Source of the DNA: Gonium pectorale
Taxonomy: Eukaryota > Chlorophyta > Chlorophyceae > Chlamydomonadales > Volvocaceae
DNA: 64,000 bases
Direction: 5' to 3'
Assembly: GCA_001584585.1 (NCBI GenBank)
Contig: LSYV01000004.1
Span: forward strand, 1,912,243-1,976,242
Positions 47,276 through 59,482 of the stretch are shown one piece after another; the stretch's first letter is position 1, and each line of letters starts with the position of its first letter. The translations under genes were made by a program, and so were the position numbers. Under the pieces are notes generated by a model. It did not search any database, had not been told where the DNA came from, and was given only the letters and a program-made list of their open reading frames with translations.

Positions 47276-48889
47276 CGCCCGCCCTGGCACCCGGGTCTCA
47301 GTGTCTGGGCCATGGAAAGGCAGGCGCCGCCTCTGCGGGCGTACGCACCCGGCGGCGCTGCGGTGCCAGTCATGGCGAGGCGGGACGTTGGCGGGCCAGC
47401 GGCCCCCGCGCGGCTGTGGTCTTTGTGGCGAGGGCCGCGGCGTCTGCGACGGCTCCTGGCAGCCCTGGTGGCTGGCTGTCGCGCGGGCGCGGACCGACCC
47501 GCTCTCGTCGGGAGCTCGGCACGCACCCGGCTTCCGTCGGGATCGCGGTTCGACACGTTGAGGCATGACTCTGGATGCGGATCGAGCGGGTCCGCACCCA
47601 CGCCCGCGACTTGCTGTAGAACGCTAGTGCGTTATGAGGGGGGGGGGGCTCAGCCGGTCCCATCGACATGAGGGGGGTCAGATTGCGCCCACCCTCTTCC
47701 GGTTGGCATCAGTCGCAGGCGTTTGAGTGTACGGCTGGTCAATGATGTGGTTGTTAACACGTTGTTGTTGTTGTTGTTGTTGTTGTTGTTGGCCTGGCCT
47801 GGTTTCGCTGTCATAGTGCGGCTGCGGCCTGGGGCGCAGCCCGGCACCTGAACGGCGGAGCGGCGGCTTCAGTCTTCCGCGCGGTGCCCTGCTGTTTGCC
47901 GGCGGCCACACAGGCTGGCAAAGAAACGTATGCATGCAGACACCTTCGAGTGCCAACAACGCAACAGGTGCACGGAGTTTTGTCCCTTTGTTGCAGACAT
48001 GTTGGGACATGCGGCGGCCGCAGTGCCGCAATTTGATGCGCGACAGGATGCGGCGGGGCACGGACAGTGCCAAACAGATGACGTTTCGCAACGCAGGATT
48101 GCGCGCTGTGAGCATTTGCGGCGGCGGCACCCCAGCAGCGACTGCGGCATGTCGCGCACGCGTTAGGTTGCCCGTGTCGGGCCCTTGGTTCTTTTGCGTG
48201 TACGGCGTAACAGCGGCATGTCTTGTACGGGCGTCTTCCAGCCCGCCGCCACAAATGGGCATGCATGACGCCGTTGTACAGAAGTACGGAAGAGAGCTTG
48301 GAGCGCAAGAGCTGTGGACATGTGGACAGGGACAGAGAGAGGTATCCCAGCAGGGGTTGCCAAGAGGTCTTCTGTGGCCGTGTAGGTGCATGCGGTGTGA
48401 CAGTTGGTACTTTGACCAACGTGGTGAGCGCCGGGTGAGGCGAGGCCTTCTATGTGGCGGCGGCGCGGAAGGGTGGCCTGAGGGTCACTTGGGTGGCGGC
48501 CGTGTATGGTGGGAGGGAAGGAACGAGGATGCCGGGGGCCAGGATGCGCGAGGAGGGTGGCGACGGGTCCCGCGCTGCTGAGGGCGAGAAGGGCTGCGGA
48601 GGTGCAGGATGCGCGGGGGCTGCAGTGCCCCCGCCCCTCCCGCGCGCGGGTTACGCGCGGGTGCGGGTGCTGATCCGGAGCCCCGGGTGCGCGTATGGCA
48701 CCAGGACGGCAACCCGTTGTAACATAGATGAGCTTTACAGCGTGGGTCGGGGAACCCTAACTACACTGCCCGACAGAAGACGGCGGGTCGTAACCCCTGT
48801 TACCGCCGTAGCCCCCGTTCCTGGACGCAAACGCGCTCTCCCACAATCCGTCCAAACGAGTGTTGACACCCTTAACTGCACATCCCGAG
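47276..48889. other. 3' region of the SNF2-RING gene and intergenic DNA
   Basis: No convincing exon. Contains the SNF2 3' UTR, a (TTG)n tract at 47761-47791 and a TGTAA at 48718-48722. Confidence 0.45.
47761..47791. repeat. (TTG)n microsatellite
   Basis: About ten perfect TTG units in the region downstream of the SNF2-RING gene. Confidence 0.95.
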
Positions 48890-49108
48890 ATGTCGAGCGA
48901 GGGCCATGAAACGGTACCGGCAGCAGCTTCGGTGCCAGTCGCTGCCGTGGGCAGCGGAAGCGCAAGCGGAGGCGGGGGCGGTCTTTCCGCTGCGCCCATC
49001 GACTGGAGCAAGATCGGCCCGGGCAGCACGTTCGCCGTCAGCGGCTATGCCCACGACATTGGCCGCGTCGCGCTGGCGCAGCCGATGCGGCTCGGCCGCG
49101 GAAAGTGA
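48890..49108 (+). CDS. Possible small protein or first exon, 72 codons
   Basis: ATG at 48890, stop TGA at 49106-49108. The reading starts MSSEGHETVPAAAS, passes a Gly-rich stretch and ends with PIDWSKIGPGSTFAVSGYAHDIGRVALAQPM. The second half looks more ordered than random frames nearby. A GTGACC overlapping the stop could be a donor, in which case this is a first exon. No family match is known to me and no partner exon was found. Confidence 0.3.
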   Translation: MSSEGHETVPAAASVPVAAVGSGSASGGGGGLSAAPIDWSKIGPGSTFAVSGYAHDIGRVALAQPMRLGRGK

Positions 49109-52100
49109 CCAAGTGCGAAAAGAAGGTGCGCGCGGACGTCATACCGTAAGGGCAGGCTCCGTAGGAGCGGCGGGCTCTTGGCCCAAAGTGACCCACGGGT
49201 CAGGAGCTTGGGATGGACACAGCATGGCCCACGGGGGCCGCCGGGGGGGAAGGCACGTAGCGAGGTGCGGCCACGGGTGCGGCGGTGACATCATGATGCT
49301 CATGACTAAAATTTATACGTTGACGTTGAATGAGTGTTAGCCTGGCTCCCTGGAGGGGCACTGGGCACTTGGAGCTGGCGCGGGGTGTCCCGAGTTCCCC
49401 GTGCGTGGGAGCACGTGGGGGGCGATTGCTGCGCGCTGCGATGGCCAATGGGAGAGAGGGGAGGGGAGGGGAGGGGAGGGGAGGAGACGCGAGGCAGGAC
49501 CCAGAGGAGGGTACGCGTCTAACCGGCCTCCCTTTTGCTAAGCTGCTGTTCTTCGCCCCGCTGATTGCAGCACCGCCCGGGCGCCGCTTTCGCTCCGGCG
49601 CCCGCTTGCCGCCGCCACATCCAGGACTAGCTACTGTATGCGAGGCATGGCCCCGCTCCGCATGAGCGCGTGGACGGCATCTGCGGATCTGCCATCCTCG
49701 CGTGAGGATACGGTAGCCAACCCCGACCCCGTGGTGGATGGGCGTGCGGATGTCGGGGTGTTGACATTTGGGCGTTCCACGACAGGCGCCTGACGTGTGA
49801 AGGGGCGACGACGGGATACGATCGAGTAGTGCGGGAGGTACCGCGTGCGTGCCTGCTTGATGGGGTGCGGGGAACGGACACAAATGAAGCACGGCTGCTG
49901 CACGTAAGTACAGGAAAGGCGTTTCGTGCGACGGTGCGAGGTGGGTATTGCTCGCTTGGTGTTGTTGGCTAGGTTGGGGGTTGATTGAGTTGTTGGCGTG
50001 GGGGCGGATCTTGGTTCAGTTGTTGGCGTTTGGGTTGAAACGCGGCAGTGGTCATCACCCGTAGTTGCGTGGTNNNNNNNNNNNNNNNNNNNNNNNNNNN
50101 NNNNNNNNNNNNNNNNNNNNNNNNNNNNNNNNNNNNNNNNNNNNNNNNNNNNNNNNNNNNNNNNNNNNNNNNNNNNNNNNNNNNNNNNNNNNNNNNNNNN
50201 NNNNNNNNNNNNNNNNNNNNNNNNNNNNNNNNNNNNNNNNNNNNNNNNNNNNNNNNNNNNNNNNNNNNNNNNNNNNNNNNNNNNNNNNNNNNNNNNNNNN
50301 NNNNNNNNNNNNNNNNNNNNNNNNNNNNNNNNNNNNNNNNNNNNNNNNNNNNNNNNNNNNNNNNNNNNNNNNNNNNNNNNNNNNNNNNNNNNNNNNNNNN
50401 NNNNNNNNNNNNNNNNNNNNNNNNNNNNNNNNNNNNNNNNNNNNNNNNNNNNNNNNNNNNNNNNNNNNNNNNNNNNNNNNNNNNNNNNNNNNNNNNNNNN
50501 NNNNNNNNNNNNNNNNNNNNNNNNNNNNNNNNNNNNNNNNNNNNNNNNNNNNNNNNNNNNNNNNNNNNNNNNNNNNNNNNNNNNNNNNNNNNNNNNNNNN
50601 NNNNNNNNNNNNNNNNNNNNNNNNNNNNNNNNNNNNNNNNNNNNNNNNNNNNNNNNNNNNNNNNNNNNNNNNNNNNNNNNNNNNNNNNNNNNNNNNNNNN
50701 NNNNNNNNNNNNNNNNNNNNNNNNNNNNNNNNNNNNNNNNNNNNNNNNNNNNNNNNNNNNNNNNNNNNNNNNNNNNNNNNNNNNNNNNNNNNNNNNNNNN
50801 NNNNNNNNNNNNNNNNNNNNNNNNNNNNNNNNNNNNNNNNNNNNNNNNNNNNNNNNNNNNNNNNNNNNNNNNNNNNNNNNNNNNNNNNNNNNNNNNNNNN
50901 NNNNNNNNNNCAAGCGGTCGACGAAGGGGCCAGTCCATCGGCGGCCAGCGGTTACCGAGCGAGCACACGAGTTGGTTCCTCGCCACCTCCCCTGAGGCTC
51001 CAGCACCAGCTGCCCTACGCCCCCAGCGCAGCCGTCGTAAGCTGGTCCGCAGCTGCTAGTGCCTAATCCACCGCCCACTGCCCAGCAGCCCTTGTGTGCG
51101 GCTTGACACTGCACACTGCGCCACCATGGCATGCAGGCATGCGGAGTACGCTGCGAACGCGGGTAAGGCAGCCCTGCGTGCGGCAGAGGTGTGGCACATG
51201 CCTAGAGTCGTGCGCGCAATCACTGGACGGAATGGATGGACGTGGCGGCTTTCTTCGGGCCGGCTCGGCATGGACGACCCATGGGTCATCAGCCCATCGC
51301 CCCCCCCCAGGGACGGGAACAGGCAGGCAAGGGCCCGATCCAGGAGCAGCAGCCCGCTCTGTACTCCCGCGCAGGGTGCCTCCCTCCCCTTGCGGCCCCT
51401 GGATGGTGATCCTCATCACCATGCACACAACATCATCCTGTGCCCCGGCACGAGCATGGCTTCCCCACGTGTTGGGCGAATCACGGAAGAAGTCTTACCG
51501 AATGAAGGCCGCATAGTAAAGCCAGGAGCATCGTGAGCAAGCACTCAGTCGCGTGTGCAGTTCAAGGGCGCACGGGATTGCAACCCCGTAGGTGCTTTCG
51601 CAGACCGGCGGCCGCTCGACTCGGATGGCCTGAAGCCCTGCTGTAGGCAACCTGTACGGAAACCTCTCCCGAGCCCACCGGTGTTGCACAAAGTGTCATG
51701 TGTCACCACCCTAACATTGACAGTATTACGTTCGTAGCGTCTGCGCGGCGAGCTTGTGGACCAGGCCGCAGAGGCGCGTGCTTAACGTGGCCTGTGCTGG
51801 TCAAACCTTTGACCACCTGGTCAACAAGAGGCTGCAGGGGCACAGTAGTGCGGCTTGCACATTGTGAGCTCACGACAATCTTAAAGTTGTGTTTCAAAAG
51901 TTGCAGATCTAACTGTCTCTGCCACAACAGCCGCGCTTGCTGCCCGTCGGCTCTAACAAAACGATGAGGCGTCTCACCCACCATCGCATGCGCGTCTCGT
52001 GGTCGGGCGTACGCCTGGGTGGGAGCCCGAACCCGATCCCCACCTGTCAAGCGCTGAGCCGCACACGTTTCTCATATCTCTTTCGCCTTTTACTAAAGAG

Positions 52101-52788
52101 ATCAGCGGTTGCGGCTCACAGAGGCGCATATCCTCAATCTTTGGGAGGTCTTTTGGCCTTCACCCATTCCAAATTGTTGTTACCTCGCCTCCAGTGGAGG
52201 GAAGTGGAGCGTTCCATGCATTATCGGAATGCTCAGGATTGACCCATCCGGGAGTGGGTCAACATGGACCAGCCTACAAGGGCATTAAGGTATCTGTGAG
52301 ATGCCGTTCTCAGCTCTGCCACTGGTCCGTCAGCGCCCAGCGGTTTCTATTTCTCTTTTTTTTACCGCCCACCTGCTTGAACGCCAAGCGGTATAGTTAG
52401 TTAGATAGATACAAACATGGAACGGAGCACGGTGCACATGTGGAGGTGCTGGAGCGGGGAGCAAGCGGCCGATGTACCTGAGACCGGCGGCGGGCGCCGG
52501 TGCGGTCGCAAGGGTGGCAGGCGCCACGCATGCAGCCGCGGCGGCGGAATGCGTGACAGGTACCGAGTGCCGGTGGTCACTGACCACTGCCGCGACCACG
52601 CGGACCCACGCTGCTTCGGCCGGGGCTTGGCAGTGCACGTGCTTTCGTGTCGCTCGTGCATGATTGACGCCGTCGCCTGGGAGCAGGAGAAGCTTTTTAT
52701 CGACGGCCCAAGTAGGACCCCAGGCGCAACCGCCTGCTCTCTGCGCTTTTGTCAACACTGCTGACGCTTGGTAAACACCCGCTGCAGA
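49109..52788. other. Gene-poor interval with assembly gap
   Basis: No exon chain found. It includes a GGGGA-rich tract at about 49453-49485, two GACCCNNGGGTC palindromes (49190, 51276), a spaced inverted repeat at 52239-52262, and G/T-rich repeated words (gttgttggcgt) just left of the gap at 49975-50035, which suggest a repetitive element there. Confidence 0.45.
50074..50910. other. Assembly gap (837 N)
   Basis: Unknown bases in a gene-poor interval; flanking repeated words suggest a repeat. Confidence 1.
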
Positions 52789-54666
52789 TCAATTCGCCCC
52801 ATCCCTGCCCCCGCCAGCATCCCAGCCAGCGTCCCAGCCAGCGTCCCAGCGACGTTTGCAGCCCCGCGGCACCATCACGGCCAGCTGTGCCGACCCCGGG
52901 TCCGGCCGGGCAGCCGCCCCCGCCACCGCGGGCCCACATCCGGGGCTGACGCGCTACGCACCGTCCTCTGCAGCTCTGCTCACGGCGGCGGCGGCGGCCG
53001 CAGCTTCCGCTCCAATTCCTACCCCTCGTTTCTCGCGCCCCCGAACTGCAAGGAGCGCATCGTTAGCAGCCGCAGCCGCTGGCGTCTGGCTCTCGCGCCG
53101 TCGCACCTGCGCCACCCCCCGACGCCCAGCGCGAGTCACATCGCTACGGCGACACACGGTGAGAAAGTGGAATGGACTGGTATGCGCTCGTTCGAGAGCT
53201 TCACGGGGGTTGCGGGCGGCTGTTGAGCGCTGCCGTCGGGTACCCGCCGCCCAATGCGGCCCGTCCATAAACACAAAGGTCGGGCAGCGAATTCGTATAG
53301 GTCCTCCTGATTAACAGATGGTCGATGCAGATTAGGAACTAGGCCATGGGTTTCAAAAGCATGTGGTGCGGCAGCGGCCATGCAGCGACCCACGGGTCGC
53401 TCGATCGCTTACGACGCATTGGCACGCCCTCAAAGCCGCTACGCACCCGACCCCGAGCTATTCACCCCCTCAGGTGCAACCCTCATCACAATACATATTG
53501 CGCGCCCCTTAAGGAGCCGAGCTTCCGACCCGTCCTCACGACCCGTTCATGCAAGCATACCGTGCGCAAGCATCGCAGCCAGTCGTCGCTTGCACGTTTG
53601 CGATGACATGCCCCCCAGCTGCCACCGTGAGAACGACTGAGCCTCGCCGGTCAGCAACCTACCGACAGCCTCTGGCCATAAAGCGGACGGCCAGGAGTGG
53701 CTTCTCGTCGGCGGCTCGCGTCGCCGCTCGCAAAACGCAGCAGACTTGCCGACTGGAAACTGCCACGGGCAGCAGCTTGCGGCAAACAGCACCGCGATAC
53801 CACGGCTGCGCATCGCTGGCCGTTTGTGGTGACGTACGGATCCAAGATTTGTACTTTCTGAGAGTGCTTTGGTACTCGCGCCCTCGCCCGACAGCAGCAG
53901 ATACCCGCGACTTTACCCCTCCCATTGTTCCGAGCGCCAAGTCGGTGCAGAGGTAAGCTCCGCTACAGCAAGAAGAGCACCCGACCTCTGCTCAAACTAA
54001 ATGTTGCTGCTCTTTCCCCGCATCCTCCTAACCGCCCCTGCCTCCTCGCAGTAACACCTGCGAATTGCTCGGAACAAAGCGCCCCTCGCCCACCCTGAGC
54101 AACGCCTATGCGCGGCCACCGCTGTGCTGCGCCGACGCCTCCCAATCGCAAGCTCGCGTCATCGACGCTCTTTCAAGCGACGACGCCCAATTAATCTCAC
54201 CATTATCAAGCACATGGCTCCAATCTGTGCCGCCGCTGCCGCAGATGTCGGCTGTCCCGCGCCGCCCGCGCCCTACAACATCCGCTGCTGCTCTTCCTCC
54301 GCCTTCTCCTCCCCTCTCCATTCCACCTCCGGCCCCTCCACCTCCCCCGAGGTCTCCACCGTCCCGCGTAGTGCCCTCGTAAGCGCGACCCCTGCTCACT
54401 GGTTCGCGCCCCTGACGGCAGCGCTGACCGCCGCGGCGATGGTGGGGGTCGCCGGCGTGGGTGGCCAGCCGCGGGGGCCGCCGCTGCCGCCGCCGATCCT
54501 TGCCATGCAGCTGAGCGCCAAGGTGCGCAGCGCGGGAGTGGGCGGCTGCGGAGGCGGCGTGGCTGAGGGCGAGGTGGCCAATCATCAAGAGCCGCGGCTG
54601 CACCGGGTGAAGCGGATAGTGAGCGGCCTCAACACCCTGGCGGAGGTCATAATCGGGGCGTTCTAG
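52789..54666 (+). CDS. Tentative low-complexity multi-exon gene
   Basis: A plus-strand exon chain is suggested but not proven: 52789-53158 (acceptor GCTGCAG, donor ACG|GTGAGA), an exon ending at 53955 (CAGAG|GTAAGC), and one starting at 54054 (CTCGCAG|TAAC). The last junction restores AGT and continues NTCELLGTKRPSPTLSNAYARPP into a Ser/Pro-rich stretch. That frame stops at 54380-54382; another frame ending at 54666 (LHRVKRIVSGLNTLAEV) looks more protein-like near the end, so a further short intron may exist. The first exon is open in three frames. No family is recognised. It could be a real disordered protein or GC-rich noise. Confidence 0.25.
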
Positions 54667-56975
54667 ACGCCTGCTAGGCGTCTCTTAACGCGTTACGACG
54701 TGACATGTGACGCGCAGGCGATTGGATGCGGGTCACTGTATATGCTGGGACTGACGGCGGAGCAGGGGGAGGATAAGGATGGCGGAGCGATCCACGGTAT
54801 CGGTATGTCCGATAGGCGTTCCGCTGCTATGCCGGGCATTGGAGGACGGTGTGGAGAGAAGGCGAGAAGAGGGGACTGTGGGTTATGCGGTCTGATGAAA
54901 TTGAAAACATTCCTAAACCAGCCCTGCATGACGAGCGGGCTGGGGTGATCTCCTACAAGTATGGATGTATGTGAACGGACCCGTGGGTCGGCGCGGGCCC
55001 CTTTTGCCCCGACGCTGCCCTCCCGACTCTCTATGCACAGGAAAGATTCGAGATGGAAACGTCACGACAATTGTACTTTTTGGCTTTGGCTCGGAAGTTC
55101 CATCCCCGGGGCCCCACGCCCCAGCAGCGGCGGGTACCCAATACCCTGATACCTGCGCGCCGCGCAGCGGCCACGGACATTTTTAGGGGCTTGGCCTGTG
55201 TTGGTTTGGTCGACAAGTGTTGGACCACAGTTTCTGGGTTTGTGCACGGTTGTGGCTTATGTGCAACCCTGTCCCGGTCCAGCCTCTTGGCTCGGACTAG
55301 TGAGCGGCATCGTTGCGTTTCCCAACCCGTGGGATTTCTGCGTTTTTCATGCGTTTTTCATGCGTTTTTCGTGCGGGTTTTGAGCGAGTGAGTGGTGAGA
55401 CTTTGCGCGTTCGATGGTCGGCCTGCTTACAGCCCGGCACGTGTCAAACTGTCGGGGCATTCCCGCGGCTTGGTTACGCTACGGTTGCATGCTACTGAAG
55501 GCGAAGGGCGCCAACGCGGGCAGCGGGGTTGGCGCGTGCAGCGGAGAGGAGGAGGAGGCGAAGCCGAGTGTTCCCCTACGCGCACCCCTTTGTGCAAGCA
55601 CACCCGCAAGAGCACCAATGTGCGAATCCTGTTGTGCTTGTTGCAGACATTGTCTTCTGGCCTTTTGATGGGATGGTCCATTCGTACCGTTGCGGTACAT
55701 AAAAATTCGATAGCGGCGGTGCCGCAACCACCCTGTCATGGCATTGTGAATAAACGGAGAGGCGAGAAAGGGCGCAGACATCGGGAGGGACAGACAGCCC
55801 TTCTGTCTGACACTTAGATTTTGGCATTGGCAACCTTTGTTGGAGTGTCCTTACTAACCCTGTGCTGACCGGGTGTGATGACTGAGGGTCTCCTGAGCCG
55901 TCTACTACTTGTTGCCGCACTTATGCGTTGCCTCCCGGCCCATACCGCCCCATTGGGAGCTGTTGGTAACACTACATCATGCAACAATAAGAGGCGTTCG
56001 GATTCCACTTTCCACAATCTAGGGCAGGAACTTAAGATCCGGCGTGCAAGAGCATGTGAGGTGCGCTACTTGTGGGCATTGTACTGCGCAGTGGAGCAGT
56101 ACAAGGCGGTCGTACGCGCAGCACGGCGGCCGTACACCACGCATGATTTGACAGACGGCCAGTCCGCAACACAGTGCACACTGTGTGACTCCTCCGTTCC
56201 CTCTCCGTTCGCACAGTTGAGCTTCACACCGCCGTCGTAGCGCAGGATGTACACAACGGCACACCCCGCAGCACCGACACCGGAAAGCAACAGCTGCTAT
56301 AATCGGTGACCGTATTGACGGCAGCACGCCCCACAAATTTCTTCACTCGAAACCGGGAAGCTATTCTTCAGTCTGGACAGGATGCATTCCCGGCACCGCG
56401 CGCTGTCTCCTGCGACGCGCACGTGAACTGCCAACCTCTCCTCATGTCAAAGCTCCGCCTCAACGCGACCTTGATGCGCGTCTGCATCTGCCTGTGTTCT
56501 TTGGACCTTCTGGAAAGTGCAAGATGAAATGAGCTACATTCTTCGGTTCTTCAGCAGTGTCTGCCGTACCAACGCTACCCACCACGGGTCATGAGTACAC
56601 CAACCCGGGGAGGGTGGCGTGGGGGATCGTCCCCGGGCGCCGTGCCAACCCTGCCCCTACATTCGCAGTCCCCACGCGGACTGCGAGGCCACCACCGCCC
56701 ACCGCTCCAGCCCCTCACCCCAAATCCAAGGCCTGGTCGCTACTGTTCACACCCCGACACAACTCGCACTCTGCGGCTGCAGCGGCATTCCCCGCAGCAG
56801 CACTCCTCGCAGCTCCCCGCACCAACACGTGGAGCCCCAGCCCCATGGCGCCACGGTGCCGCAAGGCGAACGCTTTCTTCCTGCAGCCCCTCCCCGCCGC
56901 TGGCAGACGAGAGCAATACGGTTCGGCGCCCTTGAGAGCGAGGAGCGGGACGCCCGGCGGTCGCTCGCGCTGGGC
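54667..56975. other. Intergenic interval of 2.3 kb
   Basis: No convincing multi-exon gene. One open frame at 55878-56240 (+) starts MTEGLLSRLLLVAALMRCLPAHTAPLG, a possible signal peptide, and runs 121 codons, but codon choice is atypical and nothing supports it further. A GCGTTTTTCAT word repeats at about 55338-55372. A GACCCGTGGGTC palindrome is at 54978-54989. Confidence 0.4.
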
Positions 56976-59448
56976 CTAGTCTCGGTCGCTGGTGTTGTCG
57001 TCGTTGAGTATGCGAGGCATCTCGGGCGGCGGCAAGGACTCGTAGTCCACATCCTGGCCCTGGAGGGGTGGCGGAGGGAGGGGCGGGGAGCAAGAGAGGT
57101 CGGGAAGCGTTGGAGGGGCGGGGGCCGACGCACCGAGGGGCAGAGTTGATAATGAGCCGCCAAGGGTGAACTGGAGGCTGCGAGGGTGGCGACGGCCGTG
57201 CCCGTGTGGTGGATAGGACGGCATGAGCCCCCGAGGTGGCGGATGAAACCGTAGGGGCTATGGGGGCGCTGGTTGATCAGACGGCTTTGCATGCAAACGG
57301 AAAGCGACAAGGCAACTTGACGACGTAGGGCGCCAGCACGCACTACTTGGAGCAGGTGGGGATGTGGCAGAGTGGGGGGCGACGCTGCGAGACAGCTGCG
57401 TTGCGCGCGGTGGTACGGGGCGGGGTTGTGACCCGTGGGTCGTTTCCAGCCGTCAGTCGCCGCGCCCTGCGTTGCGCTATGTTTGACGGCCCCGCTAGGC
57501 TCGAGAGGTCCGGCGCCAAGACGTGCCGAGACACCCCTGCCAACGCACCTTGAGGTCGGCGATCGTGTCGTTGATCTCCTGCACCAGCCACTGCTGCTCA
57601 ACCGTCTCCAGGCCCTCGCCCATGCGGTACCTGCGGTTGGCGGTTGGCGGTTGGCAGTTGGCGGTTGGCGGCTGCTCACGAGTGCGCATCAGTGGCTTGT
57701 GGGTCCACTCGGCCACTCAGACCCGGCCTGCATCGCGCATACGGCATACCGCCCCCCGCGCCCCCTTGACCTGCTTACTTCGTTGCACGGGCCGTGCTGT
57801 AGGCGCGCCCGGGTTAGTGGCCCCTTACACATGCCAACCGCACATCGTCATGCGCACGTATACGGTACGCTATGACGGTACTATCAGGAAGAGCACTATC
57901 AGCGTGCCGACCGTGGTCCCGATGCCACGCACATTACCGCCATGTTACCACCGAGTGTATGCGTACCGGTTGGCCCCCTCGAGGATCTCGATGGCGGTCT
58001 GGGGATTCCCGTTAATGAAGGCGATGGTCACCACACGAGCGGCCGTCAGGTTTGCGGAGGAGCCCTCCTGGAGCTGCGGAGACAACAGGAGAGCACGAAC
58101 AACGGCGGGGCGCTTCGGGATGTAGGGGGACAGGGCAGGGGAGGGGCGGCAGGGGGGGCGGAGGCGGAGGGGGCGGCGGAGGGGGCGGCGGAGGGGGCGG
58201 AGGGGGAGGAGGAGGCGGAGGGGGGGGGGCGGAGGAGCGAAGGATAGGAGGACTGCCAATGGCTTGGTGCTGGTGGCGTTGCTGCTGTCCATGCTGTCCA
58301 TGCTGTCCATGCTGTTGATGCTGTTGATGCGGATGCTGCCTCAAACGCCATACCAGCAGACCCCAGGCCCCCTTCCCCACAGTCCCCATCCGCTGCTCTG
58401 CGTCCCGACCTGGAATCCCGACCTAATGCGGCCTCGCTCCGCACGTGGCCCTCCCTCCACGCCGACCGTAACCCACACCACCACGCAGCGCCCCCTCACT
58501 CACCCGCTCGTTCTGCCCCTCCAGGAAGTCCGCCTGCCCCTCCGAGCCAAGCAGCGCCAGCTGCTGCGCCAGCCGCCACCTGCGGGGGCGGGAGCGAACG
58601 GTCCGCAGCCCGCAAGCAAAACAGAACGACCCGCCGGTCAGTGCTCTGCGGCGCCGCCAGGCTGTGGCAGGGCAAGCCAGATGCTCCGTCGAAAGTGCGT
58701 AAGCGACCAGTTGGTCTCTTGGCTGCGGTCAGAGGTGCGCTGTGTAAGGAGGGAGGAAAAGGTCTTGGGCAGTGGGCTGTGGGTCGACTGGCCGCTGTGC
58801 CGGCCGGCCGCACCCGCGCTCCGCCACACCACACCCGCCCGCACCCGCTCCTACGTCCCTTGCGACACCTCAGCAACCCCAACCCCCCTCGCCTCCCCCA
58901 CCCCCACCACCCCACCCCGGGAGCGCACCGCTTACGCCCGACCGCGAGCCGCTCCCGCGTGAGCGCGCCCCCGATGGCGCCCCGCGCGATCTGCACGCCC
59001 GCGAACCAGAAGGGCGCCGAAAAGAGCGCGAACAGCAGGCCGCCGCTCGCCAGCGCGCCGACCGTCCAGAACGCCACGAAGGCGTTCCAGGCTAGCGCGA
59101 ATGTGCCCGTGAAGGCGGTGTCGGCGGTGAAGCCCTGGGGGCGAGGCGCGGGGCGGTGTGGGTGGTGCGCGGGGCTGGTGGGGGCGCGGGGCTTGGAGAT
59201 GCAAGTGCGAAGGGGTGGAACTGCCATGGACACCCGGCAGCGGGCGGCCGCGTGCGGGGCGTGTCGGGGCAGCCCTTACGAGCGGTGGCGGCAGCAGCCA
59301 GGCGGCAGCTGCGACCCCACTGTCCCCCAGAGCGGGTACGCGGTGTGGTGTGGTGTGGGCCTGTCTCCGTGTCCCGTGTCCGCGGCCCAAGATGCGTGTT
59401 CTATATGATCTAGAAGATTTATGCATGACAGTGTGTCCGCGGCCCAAG

Positions 59449-59482
<34 letters not shown>

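Noticed and set aside
51541..51620. Possible tRNA-like stretch
   Set aside because: No cloverleaf with a proper T-loop and anticodon stem could be built.
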